Shown in pieces: positions 7,943 through 16,191 of a stretch of 46,866 bases of DNA. Location of the stretch: NCBI GenBank assembly GCA_002347405.1, contig DDXB01000074.1, positions 270-47,135 of the forward strand, written 5' to 3'. The DNA is from Rhodocyclaceae bacterium UBA2271 (GTDB taxonomy: Bacteria; Pseudomonadota; Gammaproteobacteria; Burkholderiales; Rhodocyclaceae). The first letter of the stretch is position 1. Each line of letters begins with the position of its first letter. Position numbers and translations under genes: made by a program. The notes below the pieces were generated by a model. It searched no databases. It was not told the DNA's origin and saw nothing but the letters and a program-made list of their open reading frames with translations.

Positions 7943-8800
7943 ATGCCGCCCACCACAAAGCACCTGCAAACCAGCATTTCCAGAACCGGCCAGGACTATG
8001 CCGAACTGCACAACTGGATCGACGATCCGGTGCTGAAAAACGAACGTCACGACTTCACCAAAATCTGTGATTTCGCCCCCGCGATCAAGGCGAAGTTCGG
8101 CGAGGAAGGCCTGCGCGAGTACATCGAACACCTGCGCGAGGACATGGATGTCAAGCTCATGAAGATCTGGGGCAAGGATGCGGCCGTGCGTGACGAAGCG
8201 CTCGACTATTACGGCATTCGCAAGCAGGGGCGCGACTACTCGCTTGACATGGCCGACATCAAGCTGCTGCAGGATGCCGACATGGCGGCGGAAGACCTGG
8301 ACCATTCGCTGAAAGTCGCCGGCCGGGCGCTGGACATTGCGCGCCGCGTCGTCAGCGGTAGTGGCACCCAAGTCGACATGGAACTGGTCGGGCGGGGCGC
8401 GCTCTTCCACGACCTCGGCAAGGCGAAAACCCATGCCATCGAACATGGCCTCCTCGGTGCCGAGATGGGCAAGGCCCTCGGACTGCCCGACACCATCAAC
8501 GTCATCATGGAAAAACACATCCGTGGCGGCCTGACCGCTGCCGAAGCCACCGAACTGGGCCTGCCGGTCAAGGACTACACGCTCCACAAGCTCGAAGAAA
8601 GAATCATCATCTACGCCGATCGCCTGACAGACATCATTTATGACGGCCTGGTCAAGGTTGACGGCGCGGCCGATGCCGAGCAGCGCTTCGAGGACATCCT
8701 GAACAACGAAATCAAGTACGGCAAGAACGACATCACCCGCGAGCGTTATTTCGGCTATCACCGCGAAATCCAGGGATTGATGGGCAACACAGCGCAATAA
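7943..8800 (+). CDS. HD-domain phosphohydrolase-like protein in chromate operon
   Basis: A 285-residue soluble protein with a clear ribosome-binding site (AAGGAGA). The N-terminal roughly 85 residues (DYAELHNWIDDPVLKNERHDFTKI) are a helical region of unknown function, faintly like DUF6915. The middle and C-terminal parts are an HD domain with GRGALFHDLGKAKTH, an upstream HSLKVAGRALDIA and a distal YADRLTDIIYDG, giving the His...HD...Asp metal-ligand order. HD proteins hydrolyse phosphate esters, including nucleotides. It lies between chrB and chrA, so it should be co-transcribed with them, but it is not a standard chromate gene. Substrate unknown. Confidence 0.85.
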   Translation: MPPTTKHLQTSISRTGQDYAELHNWIDDPVLKNERHDFTKICDFAPAIKAKFGEEGLREYIEHLREDMDVKLMKIWGKDAAVRDEALDYYGIRKQGRDYSLDMADIKLLQDADMAAEDLDHSLKVAGRALDIARRVVSGSGTQVDMELVGRGALFHDLGKAKTHAIEHGLLGAEMGKALGLPDTINVIMEKHIRGGLTAAEATELGLPVKDYTLHKLEERIIIYADRLTDIIYDGLVKVDGAADAEQRFEDILNNEIKYGKNDITRERYFGYHREIQGLMGNTAQ

Positions 8801-8847
8801 CCAAAACCACAACGATAAGTAGCATCCCCAGCACGAGGAGATCTGCC

Positions 8848-10224
8848 ATGACCGACATCACCAACGCCGTCCCTGACAACGCGGCGGGCGCGGCTAGCGC
8901 CGTCCCGCCAACGCCGACTTTGGGCGAAGCCTTCAAGTATTGGCTCAAGCTCGGTTTCATCGCCTTCGGCGGCCCGGTCGGGCAGATTTCGATGATGCAC
9001 AACGAACTGGTCGAACGGCGCCGTTGGCTCTCCGAACATCGCTTCCTGCACGCCCTCAACTACTGCATGCTGCTGCCCGGGCCGGAAGCGATCCAGCTCG
9101 CCATTTACATCAGCTGGCTGATGCATGGCGTGAAGGGCGCGGTGATGACCGGCATCCTGTTCTTCATGCCGGCCTTCGTGCTGGTCACCGTCCTGGCGGG
9201 CGTCTATCTGAGCTACGGCGACGTGCCGGCCATGCAGGGCATCTTTTACGGCATCAAGCCGGCCGTGGTCGCCGTGGTGCTGTTCGCGGCCTGGCGCATC
9301 GGCAGCAAGGTGCTGAAGAACGAGGTGCTGATGACGATTGCCGCGCTGGCCTTCATCGGCATCTTTTTCTTCAAGATCGGCTTTCCGTGGATCGTGCTCG
9401 CCGCCGGCAGCCTCGGCGCCATTGGCGGCAAATGGCTGCCCGCCAAGTTCAAGGCAGGCGGCGGCGGGCATGGCGCCTCCGGCAAGGCGGCGCAGGGCCC
9501 GGCCATCCTCGACGACGACACCCCGCCCCCGGCGCACGCGAAGTTCTCGTGGGGCAAGTCCATCCTGCTGACCGTAATCTTCGTCGCGATCTGGGGCGCG
9601 GCCATGCTGGCTCTCAGCGGCATGCCGGTGCTCTTCGACATGGGCGAGTTTTTCACCAAGGCCGCCTTCCTCACCATCGGCGGCGCCTATGCCGTGCTGC
9701 CCTACGTCTATCAGGGCGCGGTCGAGCATTTCGGCTGGCTCACCGGCCCGCAGATGATGGACGGTCTGGCGCTGGGTGAAACCACGCCGGGACCGCTGAT
9801 CAAGGTCGTCACCTGGATCGGCTATCTCGGCGCCGTCGACCAGGGTGTCTTGGCCAACCCGATCGCGGCCGGCATGGCGGGCGCGGCGGTAGCGACCTTC
9901 TTCACCTTCCTGCCGTCCTTCCTGTTCATCCTTGCCGGCGGCCCGATCGTCGAGTCGACCCGCGGCGAACTCAAATTCACCGCGCCGCTCACCGCCATCA
10001 CGGCGGCGGTCGTCGGCGTGATCCTCAACCTGGCCACCTTCTTCGCCTGGCACACCTTCTGGCCCGGTGCCACCGAGGCAATTCCCTTCGCCGGGCATTT
10101 CGACGTGATTGCGGTAATCATCGCCTTCGCGTCGTTCATCGCCCTGTGGAAATACCAGGTGGATGTCATGAAAACGATCGGCGTCTGCGCCCTGCTCGGC
10201 CTGGCCCTTTCTTTCGTCAAGTGA
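8848..10224 (+). CDS. chrA: Chromate efflux transporter ChrA (CHR family, two-domain)
   Basis: A 458-residue inner-membrane protein with two homologous CHR domains. The first begins FKYWLKLGFIAFGGPVGQISMMHNELVERRRWLSEHRFLHALNYCMLLPGPEA, the classic CHR signature. The second carries FFTKAAFLTIGGAYAVLPYVYQ and GLALGETTPGPLIKVVTWIGY. CHR proteins expel chromate. A GAGGAGA ribosome-binding site precedes the ATG. The N-terminal leader, before the first domain, contains a short dispersed element read as VPPTPTL. Some CHR-family proteins of sulfur-oxidising autotrophs have been implicated in bicarbonate uptake; the ChrB, SOD and rhodanese neighbours favour chromate here. Confidence 0.95.
   Translation: MTDITNAVPDNAAGAASAVPPTPTLGEAFKYWLKLGFIAFGGPVGQISMMHNELVERRRWLSEHRFLHALNYCMLLPGPEAIQLAIYISWLMHGVKGAVMTGILFFMPAFVLVTVLAGVYLSYGDVPAMQGIFYGIKPAVVAVVLFAAWRIGSKVLKNEVLMTIAALAFIGIFFFKIGFPWIVLAAGSLGAIGGKWLPAKFKAGGGGHGASGKAAQGPAILDDDTPPPAHAKFSWGKSILLTVIFVAIWGAAMLALSGMPVLFDMGEFFTKAAFLTIGGAYAVLPYVYQGAVEHFGWLTGPQMMDGLALGETTPGPLIKVVTWIGYLGAVDQGVLANPIAAGMAGAAVATFFTFLPSFLFILAGGPIVESTRGELKFTAPLTAITAAVVGVILNLATFFAWHTFWPGATEAIPFAGHFDVIAVIIAFASFIALWKYQVDVMKTIGVCALLGLALSFVK
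8900..8921 (+). repeat. Short dispersed element, copy in chrA N-terminus
   Basis: Sequence ccgtcccGCCAACGCCGACTTT, one base different from the common core, read in frame as VPPTPTL just before the first CHR domain. Confidence 0.7.
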
Positions 10225-10234
10225 GGAGAACACC

Positions 10235-10825
10235 ATGACCTACGAAATCAAACCCCTGCCCTGCAATCCCTGCGCAATTGCCGGCCTGTCGGAAAAGATC
10301 ATCGTCAGCCATTACGAGAACAATTACAGCGGTGCGGTGAAACGCCTGAATGCGATCGAAGATCAACTGGCGCTGATGGACTGGTCCGCTGCGTCAGTAT
10401 TCGCCATCAACGGCCTGAAGCGCGAACAGATGCTGGCGATGAATTCGATGCTGTTGCACGAAGCATTTTTCGACAGCCTGGGTGCCAGCCAGGCCGATTT
10501 CGACCTCGCCGCACAGATCAACAAGGACTTTGGTTGCCAGGATACCTGGGCAGCACAGTTCGCCGCCATGGGCAAGGCGCTCGGCGGCGGCTCCGGCTGG
10601 GTGCTACTGGCCTGGAGCCCGCGCGATGGGAAACTCGTCAACACCTGGGCGGCCGACCACACCGGCAACCTGGCCGGCGCCACCCCGCTGCTGGCGCTCG
10701 ACATGTACGAGCATAGTTATCACATGGACTTCGGCGCCAAGGCCGGCGCCTATGTCGATGCCTACATGAACAACCTCAACCTGGCCACGGCATCGGCAAA
10801 ACTCACCCACGCAAAAGGAGCCTGA
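10235..10825 (+). CDS. chrC: Fe/Mn superoxide dismutase, ChrC-type
   Basis: A 196-residue cytoplasmic enzyme that converts superoxide to peroxide and oxygen. Metal ligands are His26, His75, Asp156 and His160 (SHYENNY, LLHEAFF, LALDMYEHSYHMDFG). The N-terminus is shorter and more divergent than in housekeeping SodB. ChrC of known chr operons is a superoxide dismutase, thought to counter radicals made during chromate reduction. It sits 11 bp after chrA with ribosome-binding site GAGGAGA, inside the operon. Iron rather than manganese is inferred from family resemblance only. Confidence 0.92.
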   Translation: MTYEIKPLPCNPCAIAGLSEKIIVSHYENNYSGAVKRLNAIEDQLALMDWSAASVFAINGLKREQMLAMNSMLLHEAFFDSLGASQADFDLAAQINKDFGCQDTWAAQFAAMGKALGGGSGWVLLAWSPRDGKLVNTWAADHTGNLAGATPLLALDMYEHSYHMDFGAKAGAYVDAYMNNLNLATASAKLTHAKGA

Positions 10826-10827
10826 CC

Positions 10828-11142
10828 ATGGAGCGCACCATTTCACCCGCGCAGTTGCAGACCGAATTCACCGACAAACTCATTCTCGACGTGCGCCGCG
10901 GCAACGATCTCGCCGCATCATCCGAACAACTGGCCGGCGCACGCTGGCAAGACCCCGAAAAACTCGCCGACTGGGCCGGCACGCTGCCGCCGGACAAGGA
11001 CATCGTCATCTATTGCGTGCGCGGCGGCTCCGTCTCCAACGGTGTGGTTGACGCTCTGCACGCCAAGGGTCTCAAGGCCCGTTTCATCGAGGGTGGCATC
11101 GAAGGCTGGAAAGCCGCCGGCGGCAAGGTCTCGGCAAAATGA
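10828..11142 (+). CDS. chrE: Single-domain rhodanese, ChrE-type
   Basis: A 104-residue sulfurtransferase domain. The active-site Cys63 lies in DIVIYCVRGGSVSNGV, and LILDVRR is the usual first strand. ChrE of Cupriavidus-type chr clusters is a rhodanese-like protein; its role in chromate resistance is uncertain. The ATG is 3 bp after the SOD stop with AAAGGAG upstream, and the stop overlaps the next gene (ATGA), so it is firmly within the operon. The symbol is given by context and family. Confidence 0.85.
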   Translation: MERTISPAQLQTEFTDKLILDVRRGNDLAASSEQLAGARWQDPEKLADWAGTLPPDKDIVIYCVRGGSVSNGVVDALHAKGLKARFIEGGIEGWKAAGGKVSAK

Positions 11143-11594
11143 AATGGGTGACGCGCGAGCGGCCGCAAATCGATCGCATCGCCTGTCCCTGGCTGGTGGC
11201 GCGCTTCGTCGATGAGAATCCGGAGTTCCTGTACGTGCCGGGTGGCGAGGTGATGAAGGTCGCCGCCGCAACGGGTGCCATTCCCTACGACGTCGCGGGC
11301 GTCGAGCTTGGCCATCATGGCGACCACTGCAGCTTCGACGCATTCATCGCCAAGTATGCACTGCGTGACAACGCACTCGACAAGCTCGCCCTGATCGTGC
11401 GTGCCGCCGACACTAGCGCGCCTCAGTTGGCAAAGGAAGCCGCCGGCCTGCTGGCGATCTCCAAGGGACTCTCGCTCAACTTCAGCGACGACCACGACAT
11501 GCTGAAGCACGGCATGGTGTTGTATGACGCACTGTATGCCTGGTGCGCCGACACGCCAACCCGGAAGATCGGCCGCCTGCTCGGCCGGCAATAA
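11139..11594 (+). CDS. Stand-alone ChrB C-terminal-domain protein
   Basis: A 151-residue protein matching the C-terminal half of ChrB: WVTRERPQIDRIACPWLVARFVDENPEFLYV aligns with WATRKNIWVDRMSSAWLIRRFIDPEAKFLW of the full-length ChrB encoded at 6977. It also has the conserved GHHGDHCSFDAFI segment. It lacks the N-terminal regulatory-like domain. It overlaps the rhodanese by 4 bp (ATGA), and its TAA overlaps the ATG of the MFS gene. Such proteins are common in chr clusters and are annotated as chromate resistance proteins without known activity. Two C-terminal domains in one cluster suggest this domain has a function of its own. Confidence 0.88.
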   Translation: MKWVTRERPQIDRIACPWLVARFVDENPEFLYVPGGEVMKVAAATGAIPYDVAGVELGHHGDHCSFDAFIAKYALRDNALDKLALIVRAADTSAPQLAKEAAGLLAISKGLSLNFSDDHDMLKHGMVLYDALYAWCADTPTRKIGRLLGRQ

Positions 11595-12814
11595 TGTTTC
11601 TCCCTGCCGGCGTCGCGCCGGAAGCGGGACTGTTGCTCGCCGGCAAGGCCTTGCGGGCGTTTGTCGACGGCTATGTCGCGGTGCTGCTGCCCGCCTATCT
11701 GCTGGCACTCGGTTTCGGCACCTGGGAGGTGGGGCTGCTCAGCACCGCCACCCTGCTGGGCTCGGCACTGGCCACTTTCGCGGTCGGCGCCTGGGGGCAT
11801 AAATTTCATCACCGCAAGTTGCTGCTTGCCGCCGCCCTGTTGATGGCGGCAACGGGGCTGGCCTTCGCCGGCCTGTCATCGTTCTGGCCGCTGCTGCTGA
11901 TTGCCTTTGTCGGCACCCTGAATCCCAGTTCAGGCGACGTGAGCGTCTTTTTGCCAGTCGAGCATGCACGTCTGGCGGACGCCGCGCCGGACCTGCAACG
12001 CACCAGCCTGTTCGCCCGTTACAGCCTGGTCGGTGCCCTGTGCGCTGCCTTTGGCGCACTCGCTGCCGCAGTACCTGACGCGCTTGCGGGGCTTGGCATT
12101 GACCGGCTCGCCGCCTTGCGCGCCATGTTTGTGGCTTATGGCGGCGTTGGCCTGACGGTGTGGCTGTTGTACCTGAAACTGCCCGAGCCTCCACCACATG
12201 AGCAACCTCGCCCACCCGCGCCGCTGGGCGCCTCGCGCAGCGTCGTCGTCAGGCTGGCCGCCCTGTTTTCCGTGGATGCCTTTGCCGGCGGGCTGGTGGT
12301 GAATTCGCTGCTGGCCCTGTGGCTCTTTCAACGCTTCGATCTTTCGCTCGCCGCGGCCGGATCGTTCTTCTTCTGGGCCGGCTTGCTGACCGCCGCGTCG
12401 CAGCTGGCCGCACCCTGGGTGGCCAGACGCATCGGCCTGATCAACACCATGGTGTTCACCCACACTCCGGCCAGCATCTGTCTGATTCTGGCAGCGTTCG
12501 CGGAAACCCTGCCCGTCGCTCTCGCGCTGTTGCTGGTGCGCAGCGCGTTGTCGCAGATGGATGTACCCACCCGCTCGGCCTTCGTCATGGCCGTCGTCAC
12601 GCCACCGGAACGCGCCGCTGCCGCCAGTTTCACCACCGTGCCACGCAGCCTGGCTGCGGCGCTGAGTCCATCATTGGGCGGCGCGCTGTTCGCAGCAGGA
12701 TGGCTGGCCGCACCGCTGGTCGCCTGTGGTGCGTTGAAAATTGCCTATGATCTGGTGCTGTTCGTCGCCTTCCGCCGCCATGAAAAGGAAGCGCAGCAAA
12801 AGACTTCAGGCTAA
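11594..12814 (+). CDS. MFS transporter, chromate-cluster paralogue 2
   Basis: A 406-residue, 12-segment major facilitator protein that ends the chromate operon. The ATG at 11594 overlaps the preceding stop (TAATG), which decides the start. It is a paralogue of the MFS protein at 5674-6879 (shared RIGLINTMVFTHTP, MDVPTR, KIAYDLVLFVAFR). The motif-A loop is altered (WGHKFHHRKLL). The C-terminus is a short charged tail. Substrate unknown; co-transcription with chrA points to chromate, sulfur oxyanion or oxidative-stress products. Confidence 0.87.
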   Translation: MFLPAGVAPEAGLLLAGKALRAFVDGYVAVLLPAYLLALGFGTWEVGLLSTATLLGSALATFAVGAWGHKFHHRKLLLAAALLMAATGLAFAGLSSFWPLLLIAFVGTLNPSSGDVSVFLPVEHARLADAAPDLQRTSLFARYSLVGALCAAFGALAAAVPDALAGLGIDRLAALRAMFVAYGGVGLTVWLLYLKLPEPPPHEQPRPPAPLGASRSVVVRLAALFSVDAFAGGLVVNSLLALWLFQRFDLSLAAAGSFFFWAGLLTAASQLAAPWVARRIGLINTMVFTHTPASICLILAAFAETLPVALALLLVRSALSQMDVPTRSAFVMAVVTPPERAAAASFTTVPRSLAAALSPSLGGALFAAGWLAAPLVACGALKIAYDLVLFVAFRRHEKEAQQKTSG

Positions 12815-12869
12815 CTTTCATGGTCGATAGCGCCACCCCCGTGCATGAAATACGCAAAAAGCAACTGAC

Positions 12870-12998
12870 GCCCCCCACCCCCAGCCCCCGCCCCGAGGCG
12901 GGGGCAAAGTTTGTTCGCTGCGCTCATGGGATTACCCGGCGTCAAATTGCGTATTTCACGTTAAATATGAAAGTCGGCGTGACCGAAGGAAATCCCCG
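12870..12998. repeat. Partial intergenic repeat plus short-element core
   Basis: Contains a hairpin (GCCCCCGCCCC-GA-GGCGGGGGC), 'ttcgctgcgctc', and at 12967-12997 TGAAAGTCGGCGTGACCGAA followed by GGAAATCCCC. This last stretch is identical to 1394-1424. It lies between the chromate operon and the terminator. Confidence 0.7.
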
Positions 12999-13054
12999 TG
13001 GGACTGCCGAGACGACGCCAATTAATGGACGGCGCAAAACCGGCTCGATAAAAC

Positions 13055-13080
13055 AAAAAACCCGCCAGGGCGGGTTTTTT
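13055..13080. terminator. Bidirectional rho-independent terminator
   Basis: AAAAAACCCGCC-AG-GGCGGGTTTTTT is a perfect stem with a T run on each strand. It separates the plus-strand chromate operon from the minus-strand cytochrome b gene that ends at 13107, and can serve both. Confidence 0.92.
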
Positions 13081-13106
13081 GTTCGCTATGACGACAAGCA
13101 CAAACC

Positions 13107-13703
13107 TCAGTGCTTCTCCTCCCAGCCGGTAATCATCGCCTTGATGTGCGCTAGCGGCGTGTGGCCCGTGGTGGTCAGGTACACGTGAACGATGAGGAAC
13201 AGCAGGATCATGAAGGCGCCGATGACGTGGGCGGTGGCCACCAGTTCCAGGCTCAGATTGGGGAATCCCCAGGACGCCCAACTACCATAGAACAGCAGAA
13301 ACCAGCCCGAAATCCAGATCAGCGGGTTCATGACGAGCAACACACCCAGATAGGCCAGCCGCTGCAGCGGATTGTGCTTGGAGAGCGCCGTTTGCTTGAA
13401 CGGGTGGGGTTCACCCTTGAAGATCCCGATCGTATAAAAGCGGATCATTTCATTCACCCGTTTGGTAGTCGGGATGTACTGCTTCCACTCACCGGTGGTG
13501 AAGTGCCAGAACACCGCGAAGGTCCACAACCCGACCAGCGACCAGGCGGCGATGGTGTGGAGTTCCACCGCCTTTTCAAAGCCGAAGTTGCTGTAGGTGC
13601 CGTGGATCTCGAAACCGGTGAGCAGCAGGAAGATGATCAGAGCGGCTTGAGCCCAATGCCAGAAGCGCTCGAATCGCTTGAAGATATATACACGTTCAAC
13701 CAT
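13107..13703 (-). CDS. Membrane cytochrome b, quinol-oxidase type (hydrogenase/thiosulfate reductase cyt b fold)
   Basis: A 198-residue integral membrane protein with four hydrophobic segments and di-heme-type histidines (RFWHWAQAALI, LHTIAAWSLVGLWTFAVFWHF, VHVYLTTTGHTPLAHIKAMITGWEEKH). The family passes electrons between the quinone pool and periplasmic redox partners. It lies 91 bp downstream of the octaheme cytochrome gene on the same strand, which suggests it is that cytochrome's membrane quinone partner. A good ribosome-binding site (AAGGAG) precedes the ATG. A repeat copy is inserted between the two genes. Electron-flow direction cannot be read from sequence. Confidence 0.85.
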   Translation of the reverse strand: MVERVYIFKRFERFWHWAQAALIIFLLLTGFEIHGTYSNFGFEKAVELHTIAAWSLVGLWTFAVFWHFTTGEWKQYIPTTKRVNEMIRFYTIGIFKGEPHPFKQTALSKHNPLQRLAYLGVLLVMNPLIWISGWFLLFYGSWASWGFPNLSLELVATAHVIGAFMILLFLIVHVYLTTTGHTPLAHIKAMITGWEEKH

Positions 13704-13721
13704 TTTTATTTCTCCTTAGAA

Positions 13722-13796
13722 CGCCGCCGGGCCGCCCCAAGGCGGGCGACGCCCCCTGTGGGGGGCAGCGAACGAATGTGAGTGTGGGGGGCCATT
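13722..13796. repeat. Intergenic repeat copy inside the cytochrome operon
   Basis: Shows 'gccgggccgccccaaggcgggcgacgcc' and a GCCCCC-TGTG-GGGGGC hairpin followed by 'agcgaacga', modules also found near 1229-1400, 42258-42440 and 45045-45205, here in inverted orientation. It separates the octaheme cytochrome and cytochrome b genes. Confidence 0.7.
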
Positions 13797-15420
13797 AATG
13801 TTTCTTGCTAGCAAAGATACGGATCGCGGCATGCCCGAGCACGCCGACCAATGTCAGCAGGACAAGCAGCCAGGCGGCTTTGTCGATCAGCGGGTTGGCG
13901 TCGCGACCGGGAATGTAGATGCCCTTGATGCCGGCAAGACGACCATCCTTGGCGTGACACTCGGCACAACCCACCGACTTGTCCTTGGGGGCCACCATGT
14001 GCTTGATCGGCCAGTACATTTCGGTCGAAACGAAATCCACCTTGCCGGAGTAAGGCGCGCCGGAGTCCGCCATGCCTTGCCTGGCTGCCCGATCCCAGTC
14101 GTAGTTCGTCCAGTAACCGCCGCCCGACTTCGGACCGGTGGTGTGCGGCGTGATCAGCGTCTTGTTTTCCGGATCGTAAGGTTGCTTGCCGCGACTCACC
14201 TTGAACGGCCAGATCATCGACTTGCCATCGGTCGCGCTGCCCCCGATCATGTTGATGCCGATCGGTTTGTCGCTCTTTTCGATCTTGTCGCCAAGCAGCG
14301 TGTAAGTAACGTCGCCGTTGAACCAGTAATACTCGGGCTTGACGTTTTCGGCAACGACGAAGTCGCCTTTCCTTGACTCATAGATAATATGGCCGTGATC
14401 GTCTTTCTTGATGATGGGCTTGCCCTCGGCATCCATCTGCCCCGCCGTAGACCAGTCCCAGCTCATCTTGGTGGCGACGCCGCCACGGGCAAAGGCCGGA
14501 ATATGGCAGGTCTGGCAGGCGATCTTGTCGGCGTGGTTATTCAAGCGTTCCGCATGCTTGCTTTTTTCCGCCTTGTGCGGCTTGGTGTCATGGCAGGCCA
14601 CGCAGGTGGCGGGGTTTTCACCCTCGCTCTTGCCGCGAATCAGCCGCCCGCCCTTGTCCTTGGCCGTTGGCGTGTAGCGGCTGCCCGGTACATCGTGGCT
14701 CGAAGTCTGGTGACAGGTGCCGCAGTTGAAGTTGAGCCCATCGACATCCATGTGGACATCCAGGTCTTTTTCTGGCGCATAAAGCGAACTGTCCAGGTCG
14801 CCATGCTTGACGCCATCGCCGCCACCGCCGAAGAAATGGCAGTTGCCACAGGTTTCACGGCTGGACTTGCCGACAGCCTGGGCGATCCTGGAGAGATTGA
14901 TCGGCCTGAGAATCTTGCCCGAACCTTTCGGAAACTCCATTTCCTCACCCACCACATTGCCGGCCATTCCCGGCTGCTTCACATAGGTGAGCGTCGTGTC
15001 GTGACAGGCCAGACAGTCGACGTTTTCTTCGGAGGTGAAATCGAAATTCTTGTCCTTCCAGCCGTAACCAATGTGGCAGTTGGTGCAGTACTGCTGGTTT
15101 TGCGCGATCGAGATACAGAAGTTGTTGATCACATGCTTCTTGCCCAGCTTCTGGTTTTTCTCGGTATTGATGAATTCCCAGGTCCAGTGCTTGGTGCGAT
15201 GCACCTGCTTGGCGGCCTCGGTGTGGCAGGTGAGACAGGCCCTGGTAACCTCGGGCCCGGTCTTGAACTGCTTCTGCAACTCTTTGAACTTACTGTGATC
15301 AGCCGTGGGGCTCGGTGCAGCCAGAGGCGCGGCCGTGGCCTGCGCCAGATTTGTAACAAATAAAACGGCGCCCAACAGAGCCCCGGCGAATATTGCGACT
15401 GCAGAACGCATGCGCAGCAT
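13795..15420 (-). CDS. otr: Octaheme c-type cytochrome, tetrathionate-reductase (OTR) family, membrane-anchored
   Basis: A 541-residue periplasmic multiheme protein. A signal peptide (about 1-31) is followed by eight CxxCH heme motifs in order: CLTCH (62-66), CTNCH, CLACH, CGNCH, CGTCH, CVACH, CQTCH, CAECH. A C-terminal hydrophobic helix (AAWLLVLLTLVGVLGHAAIRIFA) would anchor it in the inner membrane. OTR enzymes reduce tetrathionate, nitrite and hydroxylamine in vitro; their role in vivo is debated. In a sulfur-oxidising setting the enzyme might run toward oxidation, passing electrons to the cytochrome b encoded downstream. The start is the ATG at 15420 with AAGGGAGA upstream; an ATG three codons in is possible. 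The family is firm, the physiological substrate is not. Confidence 0.92.
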   Translation of the reverse strand: MLRMRSAVAIFAGALLGAVLFVTNLAQATAAPLAAPSPTADHSKFKELQKQFKTGPEVTRACLTCHTEAAKQVHRTKHWTWEFINTEKNQKLGKKHVINNFCISIAQNQQYCTNCHIGYGWKDKNFDFTSEENVDCLACHDTTLTYVKQPGMAGNVVGEEMEFPKGSGKILRPINLSRIAQAVGKSSRETCGNCHFFGGGGDGVKHGDLDSSLYAPEKDLDVHMDVDGLNFNCGTCHQTSSHDVPGSRYTPTAKDKGGRLIRGKSEGENPATCVACHDTKPHKAEKSKHAERLNNHADKIACQTCHIPAFARGGVATKMSWDWSTAGQMDAEGKPIIKKDDHGHIIYESRKGDFVVAENVKPEYYWFNGDVTYTLLGDKIEKSDKPIGINMIGGSATDGKSMIWPFKVSRGKQPYDPENKTLITPHTTGPKSGGGYWTNYDWDRAARQGMADSGAPYSGKVDFVSTEMYWPIKHMVAPKDKSVGCAECHAKDGRLAGIKGIYIPGRDANPLIDKAAWLLVLLTLVGVLGHAAIRIFASKKH

Positions 15421-15481
15421 GATGTCTCCCTTTCAGATAGCCAAGCGTGGCGAAATTTATTCTTCTCCATGCTGCATCGCA

Positions 15482-15544
15482 ACTACCCTTCGGGGCTATG
15501 GCTAGCCTTAGGGATTAAACATGAACCTACCCTTACGGGGTATG
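15482..15544. promoter_or_regulatory. Paired operator-like repeats in divergent cytochrome promoter region
   Basis: Two similar 19-bp sequences, ACTACCCTTCGGGGCTATG (15482-15500) and CCTACCCTTACGGGGTATG (15526-15544), start 44 bp apart. Each holds a TACCC...GGG(c)TA dyad. They lie in the 278-bp gap between the divergent octaheme and monoheme cytochrome genes, so a shared regulator is plausible. The regulator is unknown. Confidence 0.5.
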
Positions 15545-15698
15545 CACATTGGAGTATGGAAACCGCGCGACCCGCAAGAAATCGGCATTGCCGGGCTTCA
15601 ATCCTGAATTGTCGACCTGATTGGCAGATTTATTTTTAACCGCACTGGTGTTATTGTTGGCACATTAAATCTCTCGCACCCTCCATAAGGAAAAGCTT

Positions 15699-16088
15699 AT
15701 GAAACGAATTCATCTTGCCCTCCCCTTGCTCGCTGTCGCGACGTTCATGTCTGCCAGTGTCGCGCAAGCATACGAACCCGACTGGAAGGTAGGCCGCATT
15801 TATTACCGCAGCATCTGCACTGCCTGTCACACTACCGCAAACGTCAAGATTCAGCCGGTCGACAGAACCAAGGCGGAATGGACGGCCTACCTGTTGGCCG
15901 ACAAGCACAACAAAGGCAAGGACACGGTAAGCCTGTACTTCAGCAAGCAGTATCGGGACAGCATCAAAGCCACCAACAAGGCTGCCGCGAAGTTTGCCGA
16001 AAAGCCGGAGCAGGAACTGACCGCGGATGTCAAAGCCTTCATCTTGCGTAGCTCCAAGGACGGTGAAGCCCCGGCCAGTTGCAGCTGA
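15699..16088 (+). CDS. Small periplasmic monoheme cytochrome c
   Basis: A 129-residue protein with a signal peptide (cleavage likely after AQA, about residue 24) and one heme motif, CTACH (Cys40, Cys43, His44), close to the mature N-terminus (KVGRIYYRSICTACHTT). No obvious methionine ligand sits in the usual C-terminal place, and the C-terminus ends in a Cys pair region (PASCS). A clear AAGGA ribosome-binding site precedes the ATG. It is divergent from the octaheme cytochrome and followed by YeeE/YedE and rhodanese genes, so it is probably a soluble electron carrier for that sulfur module. This is inferred. Confidence 0.85.
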   Translation: MKRIHLALPLLAVATFMSASVAQAYEPDWKVGRIYYRSICTACHTTANVKIQPVDRTKAEWTAYLLADKHNKGKDTVSLYFSKQYRDSIKATNKAAAKFAEKPEQELTADVKAFILRSSKDGEAPASCS

Positions 16089-16191
16089 CTATTGTTCGTT
16101 GATAGCTTTTTCACATTGACTTAGTGCCTGTCGGCCCGCAAGGGTCGGGCAGGTTTGATTCTGGAAACTCACCATATTGCGAGAGGTGTGC

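Noticed and set aside
8848..10224. CHR transporter as a bicarbonate carrier of the carbon system
   Set aside because: Possible for the family, but chrB, the ChrC-type SOD, the ChrE-type rhodanese and the ChrB-domain protein in the same operon point to chromate.
8758..10236. Minus-strand open frame of 492 codons opposite chrA
   Set aside because: Antisense shadow of a membrane protein gene; the sense frame has the complete CHR signature and a good ribosome-binding site.
15650..15680. TTGGCAC at about 15657 as a sigma54 promoter for the monoheme cytochrome
   Set aside because: No GC dinucleotide 10 bases after GG; the -12 box is absent.
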